DNA of 61,824 bases from Bin22 sp034428635 (GTDB lineage: Bacteria > Chloroflexota > Dehalococcoidia > Lucifugimonadales > UBA3495): contig DAOUHR010000170.1 of assembly GCA_034428635.1 (NCBI GenBank), positions 1 through 61,824 on the forward strand. The letters run 5' to 3'. Shown here one piece after another: positions 40,266-48,722 of the stretch. Each line of letters starts with the position of its first letter. Within the stretch, counting starts at the first letter, position 1. The notes below the pieces were generated by a model. The model ran no database searches. It had not been told where the DNA came from and was given only the letters and a program-made list of their open reading frames with translations. A program made the position numbers and the translations under genes.

Positions 40266-41714
40266 CTAAACCTGCCGCAGCAGTTCCTCCTGGAGGCGGT
40301 CGATGTCGAAGGCTTCGCTGGATTGGGCTACTCGGGCGTCGCCCTCGCGGACCATCTGCTCGGCCAGGGTTTCCTCCGGCCTTTCGGGCAGTTCCTCTTC
40401 CCGGGCGCGGCGGCGCTGCACATCGCGGTTGTGTTCCACGAAGAGCCGGCGCATGGCCACCACCACCGAGTCGGTGGAGGACAGGTACTCGGGAAAGTCG
40501 TACTGCACGTACTTCTCCGCGTCGTAGTCCTGGTTGCGGAAGTTAAAGTTCAGCTCCCAGTTGCGGTACGGCCAGGAGGCGGAACTCCACAGGCGGCGCA
40601 GGGCGCCGGGCTTCTTGCTGTAACGTTCCACGTTCAGGTACACCATGCGGGTCAGGCCGTCCTCCACGGGCACGGCCCAGCGGGTGCTACGGAAGTAGGC
40701 GTTGTTGCCGCCGGTGCGGGACATTCCCGGAAGGCGGGTGCCGTTCCATTCGTTGACGCCGGGGGTATCGGCCTGGGGCGGTCGGACCCGGCCAGGGGCC
40801 TGGCCGGTCTTTCGGGCTTTGCGGTCGAAGATCCAGGTCCACATCAGGCGCCACCTGGACTTGGGCCAGACGCCGTCCACGCCGGGGTAGTACATCTGGT
40901 AGGGGATGTTTCCTTCCTCGTCGTAGTAGTACCGTTCGACGCTGGACTTGCCCCGGCCCGGCTGGTAGTGGACGTTCTTGTTGTTGACCAAGTTGACCCG
41001 GTAGCCCAGGGGCGTGCGGGGTCGGCCGCCCAGGCGGCTCTTCAGGATGCGGATGGCATTGCGGTGCACCATGAAGGCGTTGTGGGCGTCCATGGTGTTC
41101 TCCAGAACCAGCACCCAGTTGCAGTCGAACATGGAGAAGACCGGGCGGTGGATGTTGTGCTCCTCGAACAATTCCGGCGGAATGTCTTCCTGGGGATCCA
41201 CGGGCTCCCCGTCGCCCATCCAGACGAAGACCAGGCCCTTGATGGTAGCGGTGGGGAACTTGCGGGCCTTCATCCCCGGGGCGCCGACCATCTTGGAATC
41301 GGGCCCCTCCGTAAGGAAGGCCACGCAGTTGCCGTCGCCGTCAAAGGTGGCGCCGTGGTAGGGGCAGGTTACGAAGCCTTCGAAGTAACAGCGACCCATA
41401 GACAGGTACACCGAGCGGTGGGGACACCAGTCCAGCAAGGCCTGCACCTCGTCGTTCTGGTCGCGGAAAAAGACCACGTCAGTGCCCAGCATCCGCAGTA
41501 CCTCGGGCTTGTCCTTTTTGACAGCCTTGTCGGGAAGGGCCGGGTACCAGTATTCGCGAAAGCCCAGAGGGGGCATTCGGCTGCGGCGGTCGTCGGGGTC
41601 TTCGGGCACGCGGAAAGGCGGCGTCTGGTCAAAGCCCTGGGTACCGCGCCGCATATGTTTGTAACCGCCGGGGTAGCCGGAAAGGGGTTTCAAAAGCAGC
41701 TTCTTCAAGCCCAT
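40266..41714 (-). CDS. Rieske 2Fe-2S aromatic ring-hydroxylating oxygenase
   Basis: This is a 482-residue oxygenase alpha subunit. The Rieske cluster motif is C97-P-H99 with 17 residues to C117-P-Y-H120. The non-heme iron region reads ENTMDAHNAFMVHR (206-219) with D209, H211 and H217. The usual spacing D-x2-H-x4-H would place the first His at 212, which is Asn here, so iron ligation may be shifted. Such enzymes hydroxylate or demethylate aromatic or sterol-like substrates using a ferredoxin/reductase; none is adjacent. The N-terminus is extended compared with the VanA type. Convergent with nothing; starts 290 bases from a divergent SDR. Confidence 0.9.
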   Translation of the reverse strand: MGLKKLLLKPLSGYPGGYKHMRRGTQGFDQTPPFRVPEDPDDRRSRMPPLGFREYWYPALPDKAVKKDKPEVLRMLGTDVVFFRDQNDEVQALLDWCPHRSVYLSMGRCYFEGFVTCPYHGATFDGDGNCVAFLTEGPDSKMVGAPGMKARKFPTATIKGLVFVWMGDGEPVDPQEDIPPELFEEHNIHRPVFSMFDCNWVLVLENTMDAHNAFMVHRNAIRILKSRLGGRPRTPLGYRVNLVNNKNVHYQPGRGKSSVERYYYDEEGNIPYQMYYPGVDGVWPKSRWRLMWTWIFDRKARKTGQAPGRVRPPQADTPGVNEWNGTRLPGMSRTGGNNAYFRSTRWAVPVEDGLTRMVYLNVERYSKKPGALRRLWSSASWPYRNWELNFNFRNQDYDAEKYVQYDFPEYLSSTDSVVVAMRRLFVEHNRDVQRRRAREEELPERPEETLAEQMVREGDARVAQSSEAFDIDRLQEELLRQV

Positions 41715-42007
41715 GTTACTGCCTCCGATACAGATGGGGTTCCGTATTGGGGTTCGGGCCGGCTGGGGCCAATCCGAAGATTTTCAGCGATTATAGCACG
41801 GAAGCCAGCGAAACCCGTAGCGGGCCGGCGTACTTGGCTGGGGGCCGTATATTCACCAGCGCCGTACAAAAGCGGGGGCGAGATCGATGTCCGCCGATAG
41901 ATTAATGCGCATATGCCACTACCCGCCGGCCCTTGCCTTGCGGGGGGCCGGATGGTAAAACGGGTGGCAACAGGCCCAAGAGAGCAAAAGGGGCAGGGAG
42001 GTTTGAC

Positions 42008-42799
42008 ATGGCTCGCCTGGATGGAAAAGTTGCGGTAATCACGGGGGCAACGGGTGGAATAGGCCGCGAGGCGGCGCGGCTTTTTGCCGAGGAGGGAGCG
42101 CGGGTGGCGCTGGTGGATTTGGGCGAAGATACGCTGCGTGAACTGGTCGCCGATATCGGTGAGGACCGGGCCAGCTACACCACCGCCGACGTTACTCAGC
42201 CTGACCAAACCCAGGCCTACATCGAAGCTGCCAAGAGCAGGTGGGGCGGCATAGATATACTGCTGGCCAACGCGGGTATTGAGGGGACGCTGTCGACCAT
42301 ACCGGAGTATCCCATTGACGTGTTCGACCGGGTAATGGCGGTCAACGTCCGGGGCGTGTGGCTGGGAATCAAGTACGCCGTTCCCGCCATGCAGGAACGG
42401 GGCGGCGGCAGCATAGTTATCACGTCGTCCACCGCCGGCATTGGGGGAGCGGCGGAGATGTCCGCCTACAACACCAGCAAGCACGCGGTGATTGGAATGA
42501 TGCGGTGCGCGGCGCTGGAGTGCGCGCCCCACGGAATACGGGTCAACACGGTAAATCCCGCGCCCATCGAGACCCGCATGATGCGCTCCATCGAGGAGCA
42601 GCGGGCCGCCGCCCTGGACGACAGTACCATCACCGTGGACACGATGAAGCGGTCCTATGCCGATCGTATACCCCTGCGGCGGTACGGCAACCCGGAGGAG
42701 GTGGCCAGAATGATGCTGTTCCTGGGCAGCGACGACAGCAGTTTCTGCACCGGAGGGGTGTACATGGTGGACGGCGGGCGGTCCGCTGGCAGCAGGTAG
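42008..42799 (+). CDS. SDR family oxidoreductase
   Basis: This 263-residue classical SDR has VAVITGATGGIGREAARLF at residues 8-26 (cofactor glycines), LLANAGIEG near 88, the catalytic ITSSTAG Ser near 137 and SAYNTSKHA (Tyr/Lys) near 152. The end has GGVYMVDGG. GGGAGG precedes ATG 42008; the longer open frame from 41933 has no ribosome site. It follows a divergent Rieske gene, so oxidation of the oxygenase product is a possible role; inferred from context. Confidence 0.88.
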   Translation: MARLDGKVAVITGATGGIGREAARLFAEEGARVALVDLGEDTLRELVADIGEDRASYTTADVTQPDQTQAYIEAAKSRWGGIDILLANAGIEGTLSTIPEYPIDVFDRVMAVNVRGVWLGIKYAVPAMQERGGGSIVITSSTAGIGGAAEMSAYNTSKHAVIGMMRCAALECAPHGIRVNTVNPAPIETRMMRSIEEQRAAALDDSTITVDTMKRSYADRIPLRRYGNPEEVARMMLFLGSDDSSFCTGGVYMVDGGRSAGSR

Positions 42800-42801
42800 C
42801 T

Positions 42802-43674
42802 TTGCGTGTCCTGGTAATCGGGGCCAGCGGGTTTATCGGCCGCTACCTGGTGCGGCGGCTGGATACCCTGGCTGGGGTAGAAACATACTGCACCTTTCGT
42901 TCCCGCCCGGCCGGAGACGACCGCAACCATTGGTACCAGGTTGAACTGACCGATCCGGTGGCGCTGGACAAGGTGTTCGGCATGATCCGGCCCGACGTGG
43001 TGGTCCACCTGGCTGCCATGGCTGACGTGGGCAGGTGCGAAAGGGAACAGGAGACTGCCACCGCGGTAAATGTTGGAGCAACGTCGGAGATAGTCAAGCT
43101 GTGCCTGTCCGGCGGGGCGCGTCTGCTGTTCGTGTCCACCGAGTACGTCTTTGACGGGAGACAAGGCTTCTACCGCGAGGACGACGCAGCCAACCCTACA
43201 ACACATTATGGCCGCACGAAGCGGGCGGCGGAGCAGGCCGTTGCCAAGTTGGACGCCTACGGGGCCAGCCTGCGCACCAGTATTGTTTACGGGTGGCCCT
43301 GGCCCGGTCGCCGGAATTTCGTACCCATGCTGGTTGAGCGGCTGCGAAGGGGAGAGGCATACCACGGCGGGACCGGGGTAATGCGAAGCCCGGTCTACGT
43401 GGAACACCTGGTGGACGGCATAACACGGCTGGTGGAGGAGTTTCAGCCCGGCATCCACCACTTAGCGGGCAGCGATTGGGTCAGCATGTATGACTTTGCC
43501 CGGGCTGTGGCCGCCGAGTTTGGCCTGGACCAGGGGCTGGTGATGCCGGCCGAAGGCGCCACCGACAATCCCGACCGGCTAGGGCTGGACTGCGAACAGA
43601 CCATGCGGAGGCTGGGGCTGGAATCCCACGGCCTGGCCAAGGGGCTGGCGGCGATGCGGGCGGCGAGCAAATGA
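42802..43674 (+). CDS. RmlD-like / extended SDR sugar-nucleotide reductase
   Basis: This 290-residue extended SDR has VLVIGASGFIGRYLVRRLD at the start, VVHLAAMADVGRCE near 67-80, LFVSTEYVFDGRQGFYREDD near 108-127 and the catalytic THYGRTKRAAE near 133-143. These match dTDP-4-dehydrorhamnose reductase-like proteins (RmlD). The start codon is TTG at 42802, three bases after the previous stop, so the gene is translationally linked to the SDR upstream; the frame is open upstream but overlaps that gene out of phase. No other rhamnose genes are near, so the substrate is open. Confidence 0.82.
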   Translation: MRVLVIGASGFIGRYLVRRLDTLAGVETYCTFRSRPAGDDRNHWYQVELTDPVALDKVFGMIRPDVVVHLAAMADVGRCEREQETATAVNVGATSEIVKLCLSGGARLLFVSTEYVFDGRQGFYREDDAANPTTHYGRTKRAAEQAVAKLDAYGASLRTSIVYGWPWPGRRNFVPMLVERLRRGEAYHGGTGVMRSPVYVEHLVDGITRLVEEFQPGIHHLAGSDWVSMYDFARAVAAEFGLDQGLVMPAEGATDNPDRLGLDCEQTMRRLGLESHGLAKGLAAMRAASK

Positions 43675-43702
43675 TCGTTACCGTTTAATTCGCGCGAAGC
43701 CC

Positions 43703-43730
43703 TGGATACCGGCTTTCGCCGGTATGGCGG
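43703..43730. repeat. ATACCGGC/GCCGGTAT palindrome
   Basis: TGGATACCGGCTTTCGCCGG followed by TATGGCGG. Same family as 17972-18000, here between convergent genes. Confidence 0.7.
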
Positions 43731-43765
43731 CATTGGGAAAATATCACCCCTTCCTTAGACCGCGA

Positions 43766-44659
43766 TCACGGCAGGTATTTGTCCTCCATCTCCCGGATGC
43801 GCTGCGCCCCCAGGATGTTGCCGTTGTTGGCGACGCCCCAATTGCTCTGGGCGGCCGTGGCGAGGAACTCGTCGATGGCCTCGGTGCCGCGTTCCTGGAA
43901 ATCGTGCAGAAAGTCCCAGGACGCCTGGAGGCCGGCCATGGTGGTCAGGGCCGGGTACCAGGCAGCGGCAGCCCCCGCCTCCTGCAGTTCCTGCAGGGTT
44001 GGGTGGGTCTGGCTGCCGTGGATGAAGAGGGGCAGTACCGGCCCGGGAATGCGGCGGATTGCCTCCACGTTTTCCTCCCAGGACTGGATGGCGGGACAGA
44101 TAACGTCGGCGTTTGCCTGGCTCTTGTAGGCCAGGCAGCGCTCCATAACTCCCTCGAAGGTGGCGCCGGGGACGCCGCCGAAGTCGCACCGGGCCACTAT
44201 GACGAAGTCCGGGTCGAACTCCATCTTGGCGTCCATGGCGGCCCGGAGCTTGCCCACCATCTCCTCAATGGACACACAGCGGCGGCGGGGGCCGGACTTG
44301 GGCGGGTAGGTCTGATCCTCCAGGTGGGCGCCGGCGATACCGGCCCGGATGTATTCCTTCACGGTATCGTAGACCTGGATAGCGTCCCCGTAGCCGGTGT
44401 CCATGTCGCAGAAGACGGGGATATCCACCGTGTTGACGATGCGCCGGGCATTGTCCACCATGTCCCGCATACTGGTGCCTCCCTCGGTGAGGCCCATAAG
44501 CTGGGCCGAGGTGTTGCCCCCGGACATGTAGAAGGCTTCGTATCCGGCTACTTCCGCCATCCTGGCGCCCATGGCGTTCATTCCGCCGGCCAGGACGAAG
44601 ATTTCCGGGCGTTCAAACAATTCCTTGAGTCGGGTGGTCATTCGCTTGTTCTCAGGCAT
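43766..44659 (-). CDS. Isocitrate lyase/PEP mutase superfamily lyase
   Basis: This 297-residue protein starts at ATG 44659 behind GGAAGGAG. The fold is shown by FVLAGGMNAMGARMAEVAG near 21-39, TVDIPVFCDMDTGYGDA near 76-92 (metal-binding Asp cluster) and AGIAGAHLEDQTYPP near 105-119. The catalytic loop reads KSGPRRRC instead of the KRCGH of methylisocitrate lyases or the N-S motif of PEP mutases, so the reaction cannot be assigned; carboxy-PEP mutase, oxaloacetate decarboxylase or a C-C lyase are possible. Confidence 0.85.
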   Translation of the reverse strand: MPENKRMTTRLKELFERPEIFVLAGGMNAMGARMAEVAGYEAFYMSGGNTSAQLMGLTEGGTSMRDMVDNARRIVNTVDIPVFCDMDTGYGDAIQVYDTVKEYIRAGIAGAHLEDQTYPPKSGPRRRCVSIEEMVGKLRAAMDAKMEFDPDFVIVARCDFGGVPGATFEGVMERCLAYKSQANADVICPAIQSWEENVEAIRRIPGPVLPLFIHGSQTHPTLQELQEAGAAAAWYPALTTMAGLQASWDFLHDFQERGTEAIDEFLATAAQSNWGVANNGNILGAQRIREMEDKYLP

Positions 44660-44808
44660 CACTTTTCTCCTTCCAGTTGATGAGGGATTGTGGACTTGGG
44701 CCGCCGACAGGGTCAAAGAGCAGACCAAGACCCGGATCGTGCAGGGAAGTGCCCAATCTTCCAGTGTGGCCTATAGTATATCGTCGAACCCGCGTGGTGG
44801 AGGCAACC

Positions 44809-45441
44809 TTGGCAGCAGAAGTTCAGAACCTGAACGGTATGTCCGACGAGGCGGTGGACAGGGGAACGGGCCAGGACTGGAACGCCTGGCTGCGCTTCCT
44901 GGATGATCTGTGCGCGCGGGAACTGGACCACAAGGGGATTGTTGCTCTACTTGCAGGGCCGGGCGGTCTATCCAATGGCTGGTGGCAGCAGTCGGTGGCC
45001 ATAGGATACGAACAGGCCCGGGGGCTGCGGGTTGTTGGCCAGACCTCCGCAGGAGGCTACCAGATTGGCGTCCAGAAGACCTTGCCCATTCCCCCCGATA
45101 TAGCCTGGTGTTTGGTAATGGAGGGTCCGGGGCTGGCGGCATGGCTGGGAAAGGTGGACAACCTGGAACTCGAGCGGGGAGCGCAGTACCAGACCGGCGA
45201 AGGGATATGGGGCGAAGTCCGCTCGGTATTGGCTGGTCAGCGGGTGAGGCTTACCTGGCACAGCCCGGAACTGGCGGGTCCATCCACGCTGCAGGTTACC
45301 ATCACGCCGGCGGGCACACCGGCGCGCGAAAAGGCCTCGGTCAGGTTTCACCAGGAACGGCTGTCCAGCCTGGAAGAGCGGGAGTTGATGCGGCAGCGGT
45401 GGAGGGAAGCGCTGGAAAGGCTGGCTGAAATGGCAACCTGA
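44809..45441 (+). CDS. SRPBCC-domain protein with N-terminal DUF4287-like region
   Basis: This protein of about 210 residues has TTG 44809 with GGAGG at ideal spacing; ATG 44839 is the alternative. Residues about 25-90 (LDHKGIVALLAGPGGLSNGWWQQSVAIGYEQARGLR-like segment) resemble the DUF4287-type helical domain. The rest (VQKTLPIPPDIAWCL; VRLTWHSPELAGPSTLQVTI) is a SRPBCC/AHSA1 hydrophobic-ligand fold. Proteins with this domain order are common but uncharacterised. It is divergent from the PEP-mutase-family gene. Confidence 0.75.
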   Translation: MAAEVQNLNGMSDEAVDRGTGQDWNAWLRFLDDLCARELDHKGIVALLAGPGGLSNGWWQQSVAIGYEQARGLRVVGQTSAGGYQIGVQKTLPIPPDIAWCLVMEGPGLAAWLGKVDNLELERGAQYQTGEGIWGEVRSVLAGQRVRLTWHSPELAGPSTLQVTITPAGTPAREKASVRFHQERLSSLEERELMRQRWREALERLAEMAT

Positions 45442-45604
45442 TCTGGCTACCAGCTTGGGCTGTAGGACCACCCGGCGCCAGATCTTGCCTGTTCTCTCCC
45501 TGGCGGTCTGTCAATATGGCATTGATGGCCGTCTTAAGACCCGTGCTTCTGACCAAGATCAGCATCCTATACCAGCCGGGGAGAGATTTCCCCCGAGTGT
45601 GCCC

Positions 45605-45632
45605 TGGATTCCGGCTTTCGCCGGAATGACGG
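45605..45632. repeat. ATTCCGGC/GCCGGAAT palindrome
   Basis: TGGATTCCGGCTTTCGCCGG followed by AATGACGG, between convergent genes. It is the sequence also embedded in the family A MITEs. Confidence 0.75.
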
Positions 45633-45666
45633 TTTATTTTCAACCTATAACTACAACGATCTGGAG

Positions 45667-46557
45667 CTACTGAGGTTTTTCCAGCGGCAAATCCGGGTAT
45701 GCGGGGGAAGCGGGGAAGGGGCGGGACGGGTCGACTCGGCGCAACTGGTAGGCTTCCGACGCCATGATTTCGTCCACTTTTCCGGGGAATTCTTCGAACC
45801 GGTCGGCGAAGGCACGGATTAGCCGACCCGACAGTAAGCCACAGTCGTCGCTGCCCAGGAAAACGGCCAGTTCCGCCGCCCGCTCGATGGAGGCGCCCTG
45901 GCCGGAGGTTACCTGAACGCCCCGTTCGTAAGTGGCCATATCGCCGATGGCCAGGGAAAGGTCGCGGGTTTCCTCCCACATCCTGGTGTGAATGGAGCCG
46001 GGACTGATGGCGTTGACGGTTATGGGCGTGTCCTTCAGTTCCAGGGCCAGGTTTTCGGTAAGGTTGACTATGGCGGTCTTGGCCGCGTCGTAGGCGGAAG
46101 TGTTGGGGCCGCCCACCCCGGACATGTTGACTATGCGGCCCCGGCCCCGTTCCAGCATGTGGGGCAGAACGGCGTGGCAACCGTAGAAGGCCCCCATGAG
46201 GTGGATGGAGATGGCGCTGGCCCATTCCTCGGGGTCGCAGTTCCAGACGGTGTTCACGGGGCCAATGTTGCCGGCGTTGTTGACCAGAACATCGATGCCG
46301 CCGAAGTGGAACAGTGCCCGCTCCACAGCCCGGTCAACCTGCTCTCTGACGGCCACATCGGCCAATAAAGTAATCGCTTCGGCCCCATGTTCTTCTCGGA
46401 CCAGGCGCGCCGTCTGCTCCAGTTCGGCGGCGGTGCGGGATACCAGCGCCAGGCTGGCTCCTTCGGCGGCACAGGCCCGGGCGATGGCCCTGCCGATGCC
46501 GCGGCCTCCACCCGTAATAAGGGCGACCCTTCCCTCCAACCTCCTGGAACCCGCCAT
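45667..46557 (-). CDS. SDR family oxidoreductase
   Basis: This 296-residue SDR has VALITGGGRGIGRAIARAC near 11-29, VLVNNAGNIG near 88, GRIVNMSGVGG (catalytic Ser) near 135-145 and the SAYDAAKTA Tyr/Lys motif near 150. It has about 40 residues more than classical SDRs at the C-terminus (ADRFEEFPGKVDEIMASEAY). ATG 46557 is preceded by GGAGGTGGG; the track start six codons earlier overlaps that site. Substrate unknown. Confidence 0.88.
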   Translation of the reverse strand: MAGSRRLEGRVALITGGGRGIGRAIARACAAEGASLALVSRTAAELEQTARLVREEHGAEAITLLADVAVREQVDRAVERALFHFGGIDVLVNNAGNIGPVNTVWNCDPEEWASAISIHLMGAFYGCHAVLPHMLERGRGRIVNMSGVGGPNTSAYDAAKTAIVNLTENLALELKDTPITVNAISPGSIHTRMWEETRDLSLAIGDMATYERGVQVTSGQGASIERAAELAVFLGSDDCGLLSGRLIRAFADRFEEFPGKVDEIMASEAYQLRRVDPSRPFPASPAYPDLPLEKPQ

Positions 46558-46657
46558 TGGCCCACCTCCGAGCATGACCCCAATCGAGCGGGGATGGTAG
46601 AATCAGGCCCATTCTACACCCTTGATTCTCGCCCTGATTGGGGCACGGAGATATAAG

Positions 46658-47233
46658 ATGACTGACGCCAACGAAGTGGTTGCCTTTACCAGCATGGCCG
46701 AGGGAACCAGGGAGGACTACGAGCTACTGGAGCGGTTGGAGGCCAATTTCGCCAAGGGAACGGCCGAACGGGTGCTGGACATGCTGCGGGACCTGTCGGG
46801 TTCGTTGTCGGGCTACCAGGTGGACCGGCTGGAACATTCGCTGCAGTCTGCCACTCGGGCCTACCGCGACGGGGCCGACGAGGAGATGGTAGTGGCTGCC
46901 CTGCTCCACGACATCGGGGACATGATCGCCCCCTACAACCACAGCGAACTGGCGGCGGCGGTGCTGCGGCCCTACGTGTCGGAGCGCACCTACTGGATCG
47001 TCCTGCACCACGGCCTGTTCCAGAGCTACTATTACGCCCACCACACGGGCGGAGACCGCAACGCCCGCGACACCTACCGAGACCATCCCTGGTACCAGGA
47101 CACGGTGGACTTCTGCCACCAGTGGGACCAATCGTCTTTTGACCCGGACTATGAATCCCTGCCCCTGGACTTCTTTGTACCCATGGTGCGGCGCATCTTC
47201 GAGCGTCCACCCTTCCAGGGCAGCAGGGGATAA
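46658..47233 (+). CDS. HD-domain protein, PhnZ-like
   Basis: This 191-residue protein has the HD signature: His in LEHSLQSA near 60, LLHDIGDM near 82-89, and later His/Asp (HHGLFQ near 118; FCHQWDQSSFD near 156). The layout resembles the small HD proteins related to PhnZ and myo-inositol oxygenase, which use a mixed-valent di-iron site to cleave C-P or C-C bonds; a phosphohydrolase role is also possible. GGAGATATAAG precedes ATG 46658. It diverges from the SDR gene. Confidence 0.82.
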   Translation: MTDANEVVAFTSMAEGTREDYELLERLEANFAKGTAERVLDMLRDLSGSLSGYQVDRLEHSLQSATRAYRDGADEEMVVAALLHDIGDMIAPYNHSELAAAVLRPYVSERTYWIVLHHGLFQSYYYAHHTGGDRNARDTYRDHPWYQDTVDFCHQWDQSSFDPDYESLPLDFFVPMVRRIFERPPFQGSRG

Positions 47234-47257
47234 CGTACGGCAGGGAGCTTTGGGGCC

Positions 47258-47698
47258 TTACCGGCGACGCCGGCGACGGCGCAATGAGCGGCGGGTCCTG
47301 GCGGAGGGTTCGTCGGCGGCTGGAGATACGACGTCGGGAGGCGGATTCAGGATGCGGCGGCGGTTGATGACCCAGTGGACCTGGGATATTACGGTGAAGA
47401 GCAGGCCCGGGGCGGCAATGGCCACGGTGCTCAGGGCCACAGTGCCACCCATCTGCAGGCGCACGAAGGCGAGGTAACCGCCAATGATCAGCCAGGCCCA
47501 CGCCAGGGCGCCCATGATCAGCCCGTTGTGCCACGGCGAACGGATAATGAGTACCGGCCACAGCGGCCAAAAGACAATCATGGGATGCAGAAACCAGTAC
47601 TGGTAGTACCAGGGTTTCAGTTCGTCGGGAGGGACCGAGGCCGGTCCCTCTTCTTCCTGCGACGGCGGTGGCTGGGGTTCCTGGGCTTCCTGGCTCAT
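47258..47698 (-). CDS. Membrane protein of unknown function
   Basis: This protein has 146 residues. A Pro/Glu-rich N-terminal tail (1-25) is followed by three to four hydrophobic helices (about 35-52, 58-78, 86-108) and an Arg-rich C-terminal tail ending RRSLRRRRRRR. No known domain. It is close behind two other minus-strand genes (47724 and 48009), probably one operon. Confidence 0.7.
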   Translation of the reverse strand: MSQEAQEPQPPPSQEEEGPASVPPDELKPWYYQYWFLHPMIVFWPLWPVLIIRSPWHNGLIMGALAWAWLIIGGYLAFVRLQMGGTVALSTVAIAAPGLLFTVISQVHWVINRRRILNPPPDVVSPAADEPSARTRRSLRRRRRRR

Positions 47699-47723
47699 AG
47701 AGAGAGGAGAGGGTGAACTCCGG

Positions 47724-47996
47724 TCAGTTGCGGGCCAGCAGCAGGTGGAACTCCAGGGGTTCCAGATCCCGCCGCTCCCGGATGGCAGCTACCGCGTACT
47801 CCACACCCATGCGCGCGAAACCCGAATAGCGGTAAATGTTGGCGCCCAAAGTTACCTGGGGGACTTCCCGGTCCAGGTCTACCTGCAACCGATTCACGTC
47901 CTCCACGTCCACCCGAAGTTCGACTTGGCCCTCGGTCAGACGCTCAATCTTCTGGCGGATTCGCCCGATAAATTCGTCATTGTCCATTTCTGCCAT
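47724..47996 (-). CDS. Small conserved-looking hypothetical protein
   Basis: This 90-residue protein alternates charged helix and strand (VELRVDVEDVNRLQVDLDRE; VPQVTLGANIYRYSGFARMG), with an even, gene-like codon use. No domain recognised. It lies 12 bases after the cupin gene and 26 before the membrane protein gene on the same strand. Confidence 0.65.
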   Translation of the reverse strand: MAEMDNDEFIGRIRQKIERLTEGQVELRVDVEDVNRLQVDLDREVPQVTLGANIYRYSGFARMGVEYAVAAIRERRDLEPLEFHLLLARN

Positions 47997-48008
47997 GGCC
48001 CGCGCCTG

Positions 48009-48347
48009 CTACTCGGCCAGGGGGACGGCCAGGGATACCCGGAATTCGTCGCCGATGCTGCGGGCGATGTGACCGTGGCCGGTAACGTCCTCGGCAATCA
48101 GCACGTCCCCCGGGTGCAGGCGACGGACAGTACCATCGGCAGTTTCAAACTCGGCGATGCCGGCCAGGTTCATCACGTACTGGCGGCGGGGCGCGGTGTG
48201 GTAGTCGGAGAAGCTGGGCGAGGGACGGGCGTTCAGCGTGATATCGCCGGGGCCCACCCGGTTGACTATTTCGGTAAATTGCTCAACGGTCAGGTCCTCA
48301 AAGTGGGACTCGCCGTCGTCGCCGGCATAAACCCGTACTATCTGCAT
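48009..48347 (-). CDS. Cupin-domain protein
   Basis: This 112-residue single-domain cupin has HTAPRRQYVMNLAGIAEFE near 50-68 (motif 1, with a single His) and RRLHPGDVLIAEDVTGHGH near 75-93 (motif 2). Metal-binding residues are fewer than in classical cupins. ATG 48347 has GGAGGCTCTTCCC-type sequence upstream. Role unknown; first gene of a three-gene minus-strand group. Confidence 0.8.
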   Translation of the reverse strand: MQIVRVYAGDDGESHFEDLTVEQFTEIVNRVGPGDITLNARPSPSFSDYHTAPRRQYVMNLAGIAEFETADGTVRRLHPGDVLIAEDVTGHGHIARSIGDEFRVSLAVPLAE

Positions 48348-48388
48348 GGGAAGAGCCTCCGGTAAATGGTGGAATAGGTGTCAATATC

Positions 48389-48479
48389 GTTTCGATTCAG
48401 GTGGTTTCATTTTGAGACCTGGGCAGACACATAGGTCTGCCCCTACCTTTCCGATAAACCATACCACCTGAAACGAAAC
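48389..48479. repeat. Composite palindromic element with GTCTGCCC core
   Basis: GTTTCGATTCAGGTGGT (48389-48405) pairs with ACCACCTGAAACGAAAC (48463-48479) with one mismatch. Inside lies the GGGCAGAC/GTCTGCCC hairpin (48421-48442). This is the best-preserved full-length form of the element seen in part at 27331-27421. Confidence 0.75.
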
Positions 48480-48583
48480 CCTACGATAGGTGTCTTCTGC
48501 CTATCCTATCACAAAAGCGGCGCAGGAAAGGTTGAGGGAAATGCCGCGTCCGCCTAATCGCACTTCAGGTACCTGGAGACGAA

Positions 48584-48647
48584 TCAATCCCGAGAAAACG
48601 GATACCTGTCTCCTTGGGTGTGGAGGTATCCGATTTCCCGGGATTGA
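48584..48647. repeat. 23-bp inverted repeat around an 18-bp loop
   Basis: The left arm 48584-48606 (TCAATCCCG...CGGATACC) and right arm 48625-48647 (GGTATCCG...CGGGATTGA) match except at two positions. No T-tract follows. It is 75 bases downstream of the GMC gene stop and may serve as an mRNA 3' stabiliser or a mobile palindrome. The gap 48348-48722 holds no gene. Confidence 0.75.
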
Positions 48648-48722
48648 CGAAACAGAATGGTTATCCTGATGCGATTGCCCGAAATTCGGGCGGGGGCCAA
48701 CGCCCCATAGTTATCTGATTGC

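Noticed and set aside
40323..41900. 525-residue plus-strand ORF opposite the Rieske gene
   Set aside because: The opposite strand holds complete Rieske motifs; this frame is compositional noise.
42358..42801. Upstream extension of the RmlD-like frame
   Set aside because: It overlaps the SDR gene out of phase; the family alignment begins at 42802.
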